From: Sepioteuthis lessoniana
Taxonomy: Eukaryota > Mollusca > Cephalopoda > Myopsida > Loliginidae
Reading direction: 5' to 3'
Assembly (NCBI GenBank): GCA_963585895.1
Contig: OY757924.1
Location: forward strand, 63,936,028-64,000,027
DNA length: 64,000 nt
The notes beneath the pieces were generated by a model. That model was given only the letters and a program-made list of their open reading frames with translations. It searched no databases and was not told the DNA's origin. Numbering within the stretch: the first letter of the stretch is position 1; each line of letters begins with the position of its first letter. A program made the position numbers and the translations under genes. Shown here in pieces: positions 22,297 to 32,459 of this stretch.

Positions 22297-22590
22297 GGTT
22301 AGCAGATGATCTTTAACGGGAGTCTGAATGAGAGCAAGTCTCATTAGTTCTCCCAACAACAATTCAGCTGGTCGTTACTGGCAGTAGTCTCGATTCGTCC
22401 TCTGATTCCCAAATTTTCGAGTTATCTTTTCAAAGCTTTCATAGACTGTTCTATGCGCACCAGTTACAATTTGTATCACAATTACGATTATATTCTATTG
22501 TTTTCTTTGTTTTCCGGCAATGTCTCCAGACTCGTCTCTCGTTTCGTCGTCTTCGATTTTCACCCTGAAATCCCCCGGTACTGTAATGTT
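22297..22590 (-). pseudogene. L-R fragment, remainder of the S4-split copy
   Basis: Plus-strand text GGTTAGCAGATGATC, GTCTGAATGAGAGCAAGTCT and CAGTTACAATTTGTATCAC follows the reversed L-R 3' end. It stops where the (TCA)n tail of the next L-A copy begins. Confidence 0.7.
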
Positions 22591-23095
22591 CACTATTATG
22601 TCATCATCATCATGTCATGCCGCTAGTACAAATATCCCTGACCCTCTGTCACCACTTCTCCCTATAGTTCATCGCCTCTGGCAGATTTTCAGGGCTACAT
22701 CCCGTATCCTCACATAGCTGCTGTATGTATGTTCGAGCTGGTCGTTCTGCTTTTGCTCAGCCATATGCGGAGGTCCATAGGAGTGTGTCACTTATGAGCT
22801 CGTCCTTGCTTCTCCAGCAGTGTCCTGTGTGTCTGGTTCGTCTAGCTTGGGTAGTTTTTGTGATGGGATGCAGGTGGCCGTATAATTGGTGCCTTGTTGT
22901 GTGTTGCCGCCAGGACTTGTTCAATTCAATATTGCATGCAACATTCTTATGTAACTGCCGTCTAGCTTCTTCCCCAGCTGTTTAGTTAGCGTCCAAGTCG
23001 TGCATCTATATAGCATTATCGACATCACTGCTGCCTGAAAGAAACTGCGTTTTATTTCATCGGTCAGGTCTGATTTCTATATGATATCATATGGA
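22590..23095 (-). pseudogene. L-A fragment with (ATG)n tail
   Basis: The tail (TCATCATCATCATG) is at the low end. The minus strand reads the L-A C-terminal end, with blocks matching RRTRHTGHCWRSKDELI and TTWTLTKQLGKK, and starts near the KSDLTDEIKRSFFQAAV block. It is 5'-truncated like the other copies. Small plus-strand frames across it are shadows. Confidence 0.8.
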
Positions 23096-23289
23096 AATCA
23101 AACTATTATGTAAGTTCCGTTATTTTTTTATTAGCGGATCTGTATGTATATCAATTTACCAGCGAATATTTATCTCTTATTGTTTAGTAGAGATACTGGT
23201 TTTTGCATATTTTGAAATTTCAGTTTCAAAGCCAAACGTTAGTCTTTTAAAGAATTCCCCGTTTAGCTCCTTCCCCACGCAGTAATATC
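23096..23289. other. Unassigned short gap between L-A and S4
   Basis: A single small plus-strand frame covers it, with no recognised motif. Confidence 0.35.
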
Positions 23290-23727
23290 TAATGGTTCAA
23301 TCGGTTGGAGCTGTAGTATACACCGACTGCATCTCTTCAGAAAGTATGTACTTTGTCATTTAAACTAAGTCCAAACAAATGACTAATACTACACTGAATT
23401 GCTTGAAACACAACTGTTTGATCATTTAACAGTGTGTACACAAATGACTGATGCTTTATTGAATTATTAGTGATAGATAGCAATACTTGAAAGCATCTAT
23501 CTGTGTGCAAAGAAATGATTTATAGTAAATCGAATTATTCATATCAGATAAAATAATTGAAACCTCTTAAATGTTTGCCAAAAGAAAATGCATTTAGGCG
23601 TTTAAACCAGTTATCTTGAAATGTGTTTAGATATCATATATTTGCTATATATGCATAAAAACAATTTGGCAATAAATAACTTAAAATGTTTGATAAGCCA
23701 TAAAACTATACCAAACCAAAACAAACC
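23290..23727 (+). repeat. S4 element with middle deletion
   Basis: The head TATACACCGACTGCATCTCT passes directly into internal units, so the GAGGTTCC-to-GGTCCTATC part is missing. Units show CTGAATTGCTTGAAACAC and ATTATTAGTGATAGATAG. The tail reads TTTGGCAATAAATAAC and TTTGATAAGCCATAAAAC. Confidence 0.75.
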
Positions 23728-24165
23728 TTTTTTTACTCGATAGCTACATTCTCTGATGAAGCGACTGTTTCATCTCTTGCCTATTATTGTATGTTTCTAA
23801 TATATAAATGGTACTTCAAGCCTAATTTTGTGCTACTATTACTAGATATTCTTTTTTTTCTTTTCTTTTTTTTTCAGCCTTATTCAGGTCATCACTTGCA
23901 TAATTCCCTAAGGCTGTCTTTTTGAATACACATTGGTATTTTTGTTTGATCGATTGAATAACTATCGTTTTCCTGTTTGTCCTTAGTTTATTTATATTGT
24001 TTTTCACATTGGCTGCTATAATTTTCTTTCGTTATTCTTGTTTGTGTATACTTTGTATCCCTGTTTTACCACATTCTCATAAATCTCTATATTTTCAACT
24101 CTTTTTATCCTTCTTCTCTCGTAATTTAAAGTCTATTCATATATATTTTTTATTAAATGACCTTC

Positions 24166-24211
<46 letters not shown>

Positions 24212-24296
24212 TATATCAATACATATAGGCTGATAGGAATTGACATTGTGGAAATCATAACGTGTGTTTCTGTTTACTCAAAATCAAATGCACGGG
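23728..24296. other. Unassigned, with a (TA)n tract
   Basis: (TA)n at 24167-24207. No gene supported. Confidence 0.4.
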
Positions 24297-24722
24297 TGAG
24301 TTTGTTTGTTCGGGTTTTATGGTATATCAACCGTTATAGGTTATTTAATGCCAAATAAAATTTTATACAAATAATTCAGTTTAGCATATATACACAGTAT
24401 AATTGTCAAAAACCTTTCTATTTTAAGCTATTCAGTTCAGACAGTTCTGTTTTAAACAATTCAGTTTAGCATAGTAAAGAAATTCCACTTCTCATAAGTA
24501 CACAGTTTAGTTCTATTTGACTCATAGATTGGACCCTATCAGGGGATACCACTAATGTCCAGAGTGAAAATGGGAGCGATTATAATGAAGAGGTACTCTG
24601 CACTCCAGGACACTCACCATCTAATTGTTTAATATCATATTCAGAGCACTCATTGAGGTGTCTTATCCCTCGGAAGAAAAGCGAGCAGTGTATTCTATAG
24701 CCCCAGCTGAATTGGCAAATTC
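24297..24722 (-). repeat. S4 element, minus strand
   Basis: Starts with the reversed tail TTATGGTATATCAACCGTTA and passes TTAATGCCAAATAAAATTTT, internal units and ACCCTATCAGGGGATACCAC. It ends in the reversed head near CCCCAGCTGAATTGGC. Confidence 0.8.
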
Positions 24723-24734
24723 TTTATTTTTCTT

Positions 24735-25125
24735 TACACAGGGTTAAATGTGAAAGCCGTTCTATTTCAAACAATTCAGTTTAGCAAAAGTGAACATTTA
24801 AATGTCAAATCAGTCCTTTTCCAAGTAATTCCGTTTAGCATAAATACGCAGTTTAAATGTCAAAACAGTCCCATTTCAACCAACACAGTTAAGTTCTATT
24901 TGACCCATAGACAAGACCCTATCAGGTGTTATTAGTCCGGGTCCGAGAGAAATATGGAGCAATGCCATCTGATGCGAAATCCGCAATCCCTAAAGTTCCA
25001 GGAATCCTGGAACCTCACCATCAGATTAATTAGTATCAAATCAGGATAATTGTAGAGTGGTCTTCCCTCTCTGCTCAGAAGCAGTCGGTGTATTCTACTG
25101 CTCCAGCTGACTGGCCAGGCATATG
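24735..25125 (-). repeat. S4 element, minus strand, second in tandem
   Basis: Lacks the tail and starts within internal units (AAAGCCGTTCTATTTCAAAC). It runs through GACCCATAGACAAGACCC and CTCACCATCAGATTAATTAG to the reversed head CTGCTCCAGCTGACTGGCC. It lies just after another S4 in the same orientation. Confidence 0.8.
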
Positions 25126-25289
25126 TGAGATAGCTGGGTTCAATATTTGATCATATATTCGAACAAATACTTGCTTAGATTCCAAAATAAGGGTTTTATT
25201 TACATTAATCTACTAGCGTACACTGGCAGTATGAAATGGTCTGTGCTTCTGAGATTCTCTTTTATTTAGTTTAAAAAAGATTAAGACAA

Positions 25290-25910
25290 TCTTTCCAATG
25301 AGACGTCCTTGGCATTTGTTCCTCTTATTAAATTCCTGCAAAAGAATTTGTTTTCCAGTAATTTCGTTATCTTTCTGAGATATAACCTAACATTTTCCCA
25401 ACACTTTTGTTTGTTTGTAATATTCACAATTATTCACTGTTCTCATATTTCTCTTTGTATTTTGATGATTTTCTGAATGGATATTTCTTTCCTTTTTTAT
25501 CTTTTCTTTATTCAGTTTAAGCTGTCTCTAAGTACGAACAGATTGTACTAGACTTTCCATTATGTTTAATAAAAATCCTGTTATCAAATGTATACATGAG
25601 ATGGGTAATCTTTTCCAAAGACTTTGTAATAAGTAACCTACTTATCTTTTTTTTAATTTTTTTTTTTTTTAGATATAGGTTAGTTTTCTCATCTTTATAA
25701 AGAAGCATAATGGCGATAATTGATCTCCCTGAGAAAAGCCTTTTTGTATTTTAACTTCTGCTTTGCACTGTCCTTTCGCTATTAATTCTTCTCTCCAATT
25801 TTCTCTATCTTTTGTGACGAAGATTGCTACTCGCTCAGAGCCTTTGAACATTTTCAAACACGTTATTAAAAATGTTTTTGATATCTTGATCACAATAATG
25901 ATTACTTTCA
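25290..25910 (-). pseudogene. L-R fragment, reverse transcriptase catalytic region
   Basis: The minus strand reads CLKMFKGSERV, then WREELIAKGQ, then VKIQKGFSQGDQLSPLCFFI. The last is the LINE reverse-transcriptase block with QGDxLSP. A little further on KSLEKITHLMY appears, where the catalytic YMDD should be, but here it has decayed to YTFD. A T/A-run insertion near 25645-25672 splits the two parts. This copy shows the polymerase part of the same L-R family whose endonuclease end lies elsewhere. Confidence 0.75.
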
Positions 25911-26205
25911 CTCTACGTGAGATTTTACAATGGGTCTAACTGGTGATTTTTCGCTGAAGTCTGAGTGATAGTATGTCCCTTCAGAGCCCTAGGACTCTTA
26001 GTATTCTAGCATATTTTAAGAGTTCTGAGGTCCGGTTGGCTTAGATTTTTCTTCTGATCTGTAGTTTCACTAATTTCAACTGCTATCACCGTCACCTTCA
26101 GATTTGCATTTTTCCTCCCTCTGGCAAGATCGTAGTATTTTCTTTTCGCTTTATTTCTCGTGTTCTTTCGTCTGTGGTTCAATGGACCAACAAAATAAAA
26201 TATAT
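25911..26205 (-). pseudogene. L-R fragment, 3' end
   Basis: The reversed 3' end is recognisable in ACTGGTGATTTTTCGCTGAA, GTCTGAGTGATAG, CTCTTAGTATTCTAG and CACCGTCACCTTCAG, the last matching the KVTVI codons. It is followed by another L-R copy in the same orientation. Confidence 0.65.
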
Positions 26206-26597
26206 GCAGAATAATAATACTAATAATGATTGTATTCCTTGCGAGTTTTCCACAATAGCGTAAGCTAATGGATTTCCTTAGAGTCTGAATGAGAGCAGTT
26301 TTACTTTGGTCTCCAAGACTTTTCTCCGTATTCTCGCCTTCAACAATACTGTAGTTTGGATGGTTTCTGTCTGTCTTTTGATTTCCAAAACCTCTTGTCC
26401 TTTTAATAATCCTTTGGGGATCGTTTCAAATGTATGAATTACAATTACCGTTACCTTCATGTTCCAAAGCATTTTTCGTGCTCTGGCAAGATCTTTAGTA
26501 TTTGCCTTTTTTTTTCTTTTTACTCTGCTGTCGGCTGGGTCAGCAAAATCTACTATCCGGCTGGTTCTCCTCTTTTTTTTTTTTTTTTTTTTGTTAA
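26206..26597 (-). pseudogene. L-R fragment, left part of copy split by a solo LTR
   Basis: Begins with an AAT-rich tail at 26209-26230. The minus strand then gives the L-R end: MKVTVIVIHTFETIPKGLLKG and the ILRKVLETK block. The host sequence stops at GTTAA (26593-26597) and resumes after the LTR. Confidence 0.75.
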
Positions 26598-26825
26598 TTT
26601 TGTATAGTGGCTAGTACCACGTGACTTCCGGTATCACGCAGGTATAAAAGACGTTGTGTTTCTTAAGCACGGCAGTTCTGCAAGATCTCGGTCAGTAGTG
26701 AGACCAACTTTGGATGTAATACCCACAGCGAGAGACTTATGATATTAATTGGACTGTACCACTTCAGTTAATAAATAGTTAACTCTTTATTTCACTCTGT
26801 ATCTATTCCTAACCGCGATACAACA
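26598..26825 (+). mobile_element. Solo LTR of an LTR retrotransposon, 228 bp
   Basis: The element lies inside an L-R copy and is flanked by 5-bp direct repeats GTTAA (26593-26597 and 26826-26830), the usual size for Gypsy and some other LTR elements. It begins TTTTGTATAGTGG and ends CGATACAACA; the ends are short imperfect inverted repeats around TTGTAT. A TATA box (TATAAAAG, 26643-26650) and a polyadenylation signal (AATAAA, 26770-26775) sit in LTR order on the plus strand. No internal gag-pol or second LTR is in the window, so it looks like a recombination remnant. The superfamily is not determined. Confidence 0.75.
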
Positions 26826-26830
26826 GTTAA

Positions 26831-27075
26831 CGAACGCTAGGTCTACTCTTTTATCCGGGATTAGGGGATATTTTTGTATCTTAAAATCTCAGAAGATTGC
26901 GCGTCTCATTCTCCTAGATGGATTCTGATTTGTGCATATACCATGTAGTAGAATGGTCAAAATAACATTTCTTGAACAATTTCCAATGTATCACATTGTC
27001 CACCCAATCATGTTTAGCCTTGTAGTCTTTTTGTGATAGTTCACTGAATTCACTTATGTCATTAATTGTTTCATG
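26831..27075 (-). pseudogene. L-R fragment, right part of LTR-split copy
   Basis: The minus strand carries the WYMHK-type block (GTGCATATACCATGTAG on the plus strand), the HWEI/LCKK block and the HxxSxC half of the CCHC motif region (CACTTATGTCATTAATTG on plus). It continues the copy at 26206-26597. Confidence 0.7.
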
Positions 27076-27077
27076 TC

Positions 27078-27131
27078 TATCATCATCATCATCATCATCA
27101 TCATATTATTATTATTATTATTATTATTATT
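27078..27131. repeat. (TCA)n then (ATT)n microsatellite
   Basis: About eight TCA units followed by about nine ATT units. The ATT part is the tail of the L-R copy to the right. The TCA part resembles an L-A tail, although no L-A body is attached. Confidence 0.8.
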
Positions 27132-27810
27132 ATCGTCGTCGAGTTTTCTATGCCAGTGTTAGCTGGAGATTCCCTGTTCAATTCTGAGAGACTGCAAGTC
27201 TCCTCGAGACTCTTGGACTCTTCTGAATATTCTAAACTATCTTAACAGTGCAGTGGTCTGTGTGTCTTTATTCTTCCTCTCTGTTCAAATCCGCCAGTCA
27301 TTTTTCAGGCCTTGCGAGGCGGATCTAAGCCCCAGGGAATCTTCAATACATTCGAATGACATTTTGTATTACTCTCACCCTCATTTTCTACATCTCTTTC
27401 AGATCTCTGGCAAAACCCAAGTATTTGTTAATGTTTTTGCATCCTTTTTGTCTTTGCTCTCTTGTCTACCGGTACTGCAAAATCAACTTGATAGGAATTT
27501 CTTTTTTTTTTTTCTTGTTCATTAGCACTAAGTCTAGTCTACCGGTTTGGATTAGGTGAACCGTTTGCATTACAAAAGTCCAAATAAATTTATGCCTTTC
27601 AATCTCTTGGATGGATTTTGGTTTATGCGTATATCATATGGTTGCATGATCAAATTTGAATCTCCTACACAATTCCCAATGAATCATTTTCCCACTAAGT
27701 CAAGCCTCGTCTTGTATACATTTTGTGCTAGCTTTCTGCATTCACTTACAATGTCATTAACCGTTCTGCCTCTGTCTCTACATAACCTACACTTGCTATT
27801 TTTTGCAGCG
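27132..27810 (-). pseudogene. L-R fragment, CCHC and endonuclease end
   Basis: Reversed L-R from the 3' tip (CGAGTTTTCTATGCCAGTG) through the endonuclease to the CCHC zone (CATAACCTACACTTGC on plus, reversed KCRLC codons) near 27790. A T/C-rich interruption at about 27505-27518 lies before the RPD region. The plus-strand frames at 27253-27858 are antisense shadows. Confidence 0.75.
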
Positions 27811-27840
27811 TATTATTATTTCCTCTTCGTTATTTTGGCA

Positions 27841-28092
27841 TTTCTTCTTCTTCAATAAATATTGTGAAATCTAAATGCGTCAAAAATTGTAGTAGTTTTT
27901 TCTTTTTTTTTCCCGCCTAATATCTTCTTCTTCTACTCTTATTGTCAAGTACAATGTTTTAAAAATCGAGTCTTTTATCTTCTTTTCCCTCTTAACTTAT
28001 TCTTTAACTTCTTATTCCAACCTATTTTTGCTTTCATTAATTTCTTCTTCTTCAATTATTATTGCGAAATCTCATACGTCAAAAACTGTTGC
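27841..28092. repeat. Pair of 50-base direct repeats, 200 bases apart
   Basis: 27841-27891 and 28041-28092 both begin TTTCTTCTTCTTCAAT and continue ATTGTGAAATCT or ATTGCGAAATCT, CGTCAAAAA and TGT. The DNA between them is T/C-rich. It may be a local duplication or the flanks of a lost insertion. Confidence 0.6.
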
Positions 28093-29595
28093 TTCACAAT
28101 AATTTGTTATCTTGAGTATTGAAATATTTTTAAGTTATCAACTTTTTAATTTACTATTTTATATTCTCGAATAATGAAATCAACTTTCAGAAAAAAATTA
28201 AGATTTACTGAATTGTAAGTTGGGTTGGGTGATTCGTTTCAATCTGATACTTGAAAAAAAAAATTAAGCCATGACATTTTTTGGGGAATATACAACCGCA
28301 TTCTTATACCTTACTCGTTTGCACGGCTTACGTTATTTGTATTATATATTTCTTTTAATATAATGTCCCACAGATAAGCCATTGGTTAAAATGTGTGTTT
28401 TCATATTACAAATACTTAAACAATTTACAGGTGGCTATAGGTTTCTTATGCAATTATATTTTCCAAGTGGTCGGATATCTCTCTGATGTATAAACTTGAA
28501 TTCTTCTAGATTTGCCGAAATTTAGGCATAAATGCATTCTGAAAAATATGATTTTATTGATATATTGAATAACTTTGAAATAATAAAAATACCAGGAAAC
28601 AGTTTTAACGGTTTGATTTTGTATAGATTTACAGTATACGGGATGTAACAGATAAATCAAAATAATCGATCAGAATTTAAGCTTTTTATGAAATAACTTA
28701 AAAGTTAAATTCAATCATTTTCATTGCAGAATGTCAAGTTAAATTAAAATTATTCATTTGATTGTGTATGCTTTCAAAATGAAAGTGAGCAATGTTTTTA
28801 CCTCCGATCTTAACCGATATATCGAGAAAGAGTTAAAGGAAAAGAAGTTGTCTTTTTTTTATTTTTTCGTTTACTTTCCTTTTTTTTTTTTAAATTTTTT
28901 TTAAGAATATTCCAAGGTGGCTGTGTTTTTTAATATGTGTAAAATGAGCATGATTCATCATGAAATTAATATCATGATCATATTTAACTTAAAAATCCTA
29001 CTTGAAAACATCTCTGTCTTTATATATATATATCCTCCAGAAACAGATATAGAAGAACACTCATATAAATACTAACACACACAAATATACATCTATTCTC
29101 TCTCTCACACACACACGATATACTGATAATAGGATTTGTTTCCGGTCTATTATATACTTGTGCGTGCCCGAAAATTGTGTTCATGGATAATGTAATAACC
29201 TTTGATTTATTTCTCTCTCCTACTGGAAGTCAGACTTTGTGTTCGACAAAGATTTTCGTAGAAGATGACTAATATCGGTTAATCCCCAATGTTTTATAGA
29301 TCTAAATGGGAACTGAAATAATAATGGGTATCTTAATAAAGCACAGTATATACATATATGTATGTGTGTGTACCGAATACCAGTGATTGTCTTTAAATAT
29401 TTACGTATTTTGTAACATGAATGACAGTAAAATTAAGGAGAAGTGTACAACTTTGTAATAATAATGATGATATAATAATGTTGAATGAATTTTGCTTGAT
29501 AAACGCCATATACACATTTCTGCTTTCACCTTTCTTCAAAAAATAAAACTAATACAAATGGAGTGAAAGGGAAGAAGCCAATAAGCTGGACGAAT
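28093..29595. other. Unassigned 1.5-kb AT-rich stretch
   Basis: T-runs at about 28850-28900, a short (TA)n at 29022-29032 and AC/TC runs at 29080-29110. Small frames show no motif. Confidence 0.4.
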
Positions 29596-29599
29596 AACT

Positions 29600-29789
29600 T
29601 CACTTACCCAGAGAATTAAAAAAAACTGGGGGGAAAAGAAAGTGACAGAGATTCTTCTAATAATTGGTGCCCTTGAAAGAGTATACAAAAACCGGAAAAG
29701 AAACTTGATGAACAGGGGAGAAGAACAACTGAAACCATCCAAATCACGACACTAGTAAAATCCACTAAGATGATAGAAATAAGAATAAT
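29600..29789 (+). pseudogene. L-R fragment, post-endonuclease segment
   Basis: The plus strand reads ELKKTGG, then KVTEILLIIGALERV, matching the conserved 'KVTVIPIVIGALGTV' segment, then degenerate codons of the 'ETIQT' region near 29732. It ends at the start of an L-A copy. Confidence 0.65.
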
Positions 29790-30440
29790 AATTGAAACTA
29801 AATCTCTTTTATAACAGCTCAAAACAACGCCATAAGGACCATCTGAAACTAGTAGACAAATTCACCTACCAAGGAAGTAGCGTCTCATCAACCAAAAACG
29901 ACATCGACACACGACTGACAAAAGTATGGACGGCTATCGATAGGCTCTCGATCATATGGAAATCAGACATAATCGATAAAATGAAACGCAGTTTCTTCCA
30001 GGTAGCGGTTGTATCGATACTGCTATATGGATGCACTACATGGACGCTAACTAAACGGCTGGAGAAAAAGCTAGACGGCAACTACACAAGAATGCTGAGA
30101 TCAATATTGAACAAGTCCTGGCGACAACACCCCACGAGACACCAACTATACGGCCACTTGCCTCCCATCACGAAAACTATAAAAGCTAGACGAACCAGAC
30201 ACGCAGGACACTGCTGGAGAAGCAAGGACGGGCTCGTAAGTGATGTACTCCTATGGACCCCCACATATGGCCAAGCAAAAGTAGGACGACCAGCTCGAAC
30301 CTACATACAGCAGCTATTTGAAGACACAGGATGTAACCCTGAAGACCTGCCGGAGGCGATGAATGATAGGGAGAAGTAGCGAGAGATGGTCAGGGATATC
30401 TGTGCTGGCGGCACGACATGATGATGATGATGATGATGAA
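29790..30440 (+). pseudogene. L-A retrotransposon, best C-terminal copy, one nonsense codon
   Basis: An open frame of 195 codons (29792-30379) covers KFTYQGSSVSSTKNDIDTRL, IWKSDIIDKMKRSFFQ, SILLYGCTTWTLTKRLEKKL, RRTRHAGHCWRSKDGL, GRPARTYIQQLFEDTG and a MNDREK end. The stop at 30377-30379 is TAG, where other copies have TGG for Trp in DREEW; beyond it the frame goes on to an 'ICAGGT' end before the (ATG)n tail at 30418-30440. So this copy is one base change from the full C-terminus. The 5' end abuts an L-R relic. Confidence 0.85.
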
Positions 30441-30454
30441 GAAGAAGAATTGAT

Positions 30455-30613
30455 TAGACAAAACAAAACAGTAGATGAGAATTATGTGGTGATAGACAAA
30501 ATGACTAATCGAATGCACTAAATTAGCACAGAAAGAATGTAAGACTAGAAACGACCCTTTGAGCAATGTGGGAGCTGTGCAAAAAATAGAAATGTTACCA
30601 GATCAACAGATGG
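30455..30613 (+). pseudogene. L-R fragment, CCHC zone, left of an S2 insertion
   Basis: Codons match the L-R CCHC block (LCGD, then N/LIS, LAQK) and its continuation to the 'QINR' codons. The host sequence ends in CAACAGATGG (30604-30613), which reappears as CAACTGATGG after the SINE. Confidence 0.65.
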
Positions 30614-30905
30614 AGGTGCCCGTGGTGTAGTGGTTATCGTCCTAGGAAATGGACACGGCGACACGAGTTCAAATCCTGGACGAGACTGATTGCATTTCAC
30701 ATAGCACTAATACCCTTGGGGAAGGTATGAATCCAATTATTCTCCCTCCAGCTATGGGTAAATAGTAGGACAGACTAGGTTCTTCAACCTTGGTTAGGCA
30801 ACTAGTCTAGGAGAAGGAAAACTCTGAATTCAAACCTGTTAAACTCCGCTTAAAAATTGACCTTGTGTCATATCCTGCCCGAGCGGAGGGGTTGGTAAAT
30901 AGTAC
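30614..30905 (+). repeat. S2 tRNA-derived SINE, nearly complete
   Basis: The head has TGGTGTAGTGGTTATCG (box A-like) and GAGTTCAAATCCTGG (box B-like). The central block AATACCCTTGGGGAAGGTAT and CCAGCTATGGGTAAATAG is shared with S3. The 3' half carries AGTCTAGGAGAAGGAAAACT and GAGCGGAGGGGTTGGT. A 10-bp target duplication with one mismatch flanks it inside an L-R copy. Confidence 0.85.
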
Positions 30906-31225
30906 CAACTGATGGTATATGCACACCACAGATTTTGTCCTGGAGAATAGGGCGCATTAACTCCTCAGGGATTCAAAATAAAATGGATCCCCTAATCTTG
31001 GCTCGATGAACAGACCTAGTAATAATCAATAAAAAAAGGAGAACTTACAAAATAAACTTGAAAATAAGAGGACGAGTGGAGACCATCCTATCTAGAGCAT
31101 TATTGAGATGGGCTAGAATACTGAGAAGAGTCCTGGGCACCTGAGGAGACTTGCTGTCACTTAAACTCCAGGGAGAAAACATCGGCTAACACTGGTGTGA
31201 AAAACTCGAAAGGGATTAAATAAGA
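30906..31225 (+). pseudogene. L-R fragment, right of S2, endonuclease and 3' end
   Basis: Resumes with TGGTATATGCACACCACAG (WYMH codons). The RRPDLVIIN motif has become 'R-stop-TDLVIIN', which removes the endonuclease motif. It then jumps to the 'GRVETIL' and 'ARILRRVLGT' codons and the 3' end with CATCGGCTAACACTGGTGTG. Confidence 0.75.
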
Positions 31226-31239
31226 GACACATCACTGAC

Positions 31240-31694
31240 AACATGAGGACAAACAGAACAATAATTAGAATCTAAAATGAGAAAAATAACACTCGTATGA
31301 GCGTTTCAATTGAAACGAAATCTCAAACGAGAACAGCTGGACAGGGCTACGAAATGAAAACCCTTTGAGAGAAACTTATTCTTTTATAATACAAGTGTAG
31401 AAAAGCGCTAACAGGACCAACTATGATGAAGCTTAAATAGATAAGATGCAACCTTATATCAAGTATAGGTTATGTGGTGACCAAGACGAAACGATTAATC
31501 ACATAATTAGTGAATGCAGCAAACTTGTGCAAAAGTAAAATACGCTTATATATGACTGCGTGAGGAAGGTGATCCAGTAGAAATTGTGCAAGAAATTTGA
31601 ACGTACAATTAAATGAAAATTTCATAAAATACAATTCTTCATAGCGAATGACATATATTCTCTGGGACATTGAGAAAGCAATTGAAAAATCCGG
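31240..31694 (+). pseudogene. L-R fragment with CCHC motif, first Cys lost
   Basis: The plus strand reads KYRLCGDQDETINHIISEC, so the first Cys of the zinc motif is Tyr (TAT for TGT). SKLVQK and the KKFER region follow. Many stops. S4 begins at about 31695. Confidence 0.75.
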
Positions 31695-32085
31695 TGGTCC
31701 AGTCAGCTGGAGCGGTAGAATCCACCGACTGCATCTCTGAAGAGGGGTTAGACTCCCCTTAACTAGTGAGCCTACAGCAATGCTGGAGTTTGGAGGAATG
31801 CAAAGTACCTCTTTATGGCCATCGCTGACAGGTCCACTCTGGCTCCGAAGTTGTAGCACCAGATAGGGTCCTATCTATGGGTCAAAAAGAAGTAAACTGT
31901 CTACTTTTGCTAAACTGAATTATTTGAAATAGAACTGCTAATTGTATAAAAATGATTCGGCATTAAATCACCTATAAATGTTGATATGCCCTAAAACCAA
32001 ACCAAGATAACATAATTCGTCGTTAAATGACCCGAAAATCTCTGATATGCCGTAAGAAAAAAAAAAGAAAAGAAAAAGAAACAAC
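31695..32085 (+). repeat. S4 element, short array, doubled tail
   Basis: The head GGTCCAGTCAGCTGGAGCGG passes ATCCACCGACTGCATCTCTG to GATAGGGTCCTATCTATGG. Only about one internal unit is present. The tail (GGCATTAAATCACC, GTTGATATGCCCTAAAACC) is followed by a second diverged tail unit (TCGTTAAATGACC, CTGATATGCCGTAAG). It splits an L-R copy. Confidence 0.8.
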
Positions 32086-32089
32086 CAAC

Positions 32090-32455
32090 TAAATTCTGGC
32101 CTGAAGACCAGATCAAGAGATAAGTAACAACTCTTAAAAAGCAAAGGGTACGGATAGAACCTGTCGTATAGTAGACCACAGAAAGAAATTAAAAAAGAAA
32201 AGAGAGACAAGTACTTAGACCCTGCTAGAAAATAGGAATAAGCCGTAGGACACGAAGGTGAGGGCGATACCAATTGTAAATTGGGCAGTTATAACGGTCC
32301 ATAAATGCTTGGAAAACAGAGGACGAATCGGGACCATCCAAGCTGAAATATTACGATCAGCCAGAATACTGAGAAAAGTCCCGCAAACTTAGCGGAAGTC
32401 CATCAGCTAATACTGGTGTGCCAAACTCGCAAGGACTCCCATAATCTTGGAATTA
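32090..32455 (+). pseudogene. L-R fragment, post-endonuclease to 3' end
   Basis: Codons read KRERQVLR, TKVRAIPIVNWAVITV and then RGRIGTIQAEILRSARILRK, the conserved L-R end, with an untranslated block CCATCAGCTAATACTGGTGT. Confidence 0.75.
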
Positions 32456-32459
32456 TGGA

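Noticed and set aside
23749-23780. Hammerhead core at CTGATGAAGCG
   Set aside because: No GAAA follows at a suitable distance on that strand.
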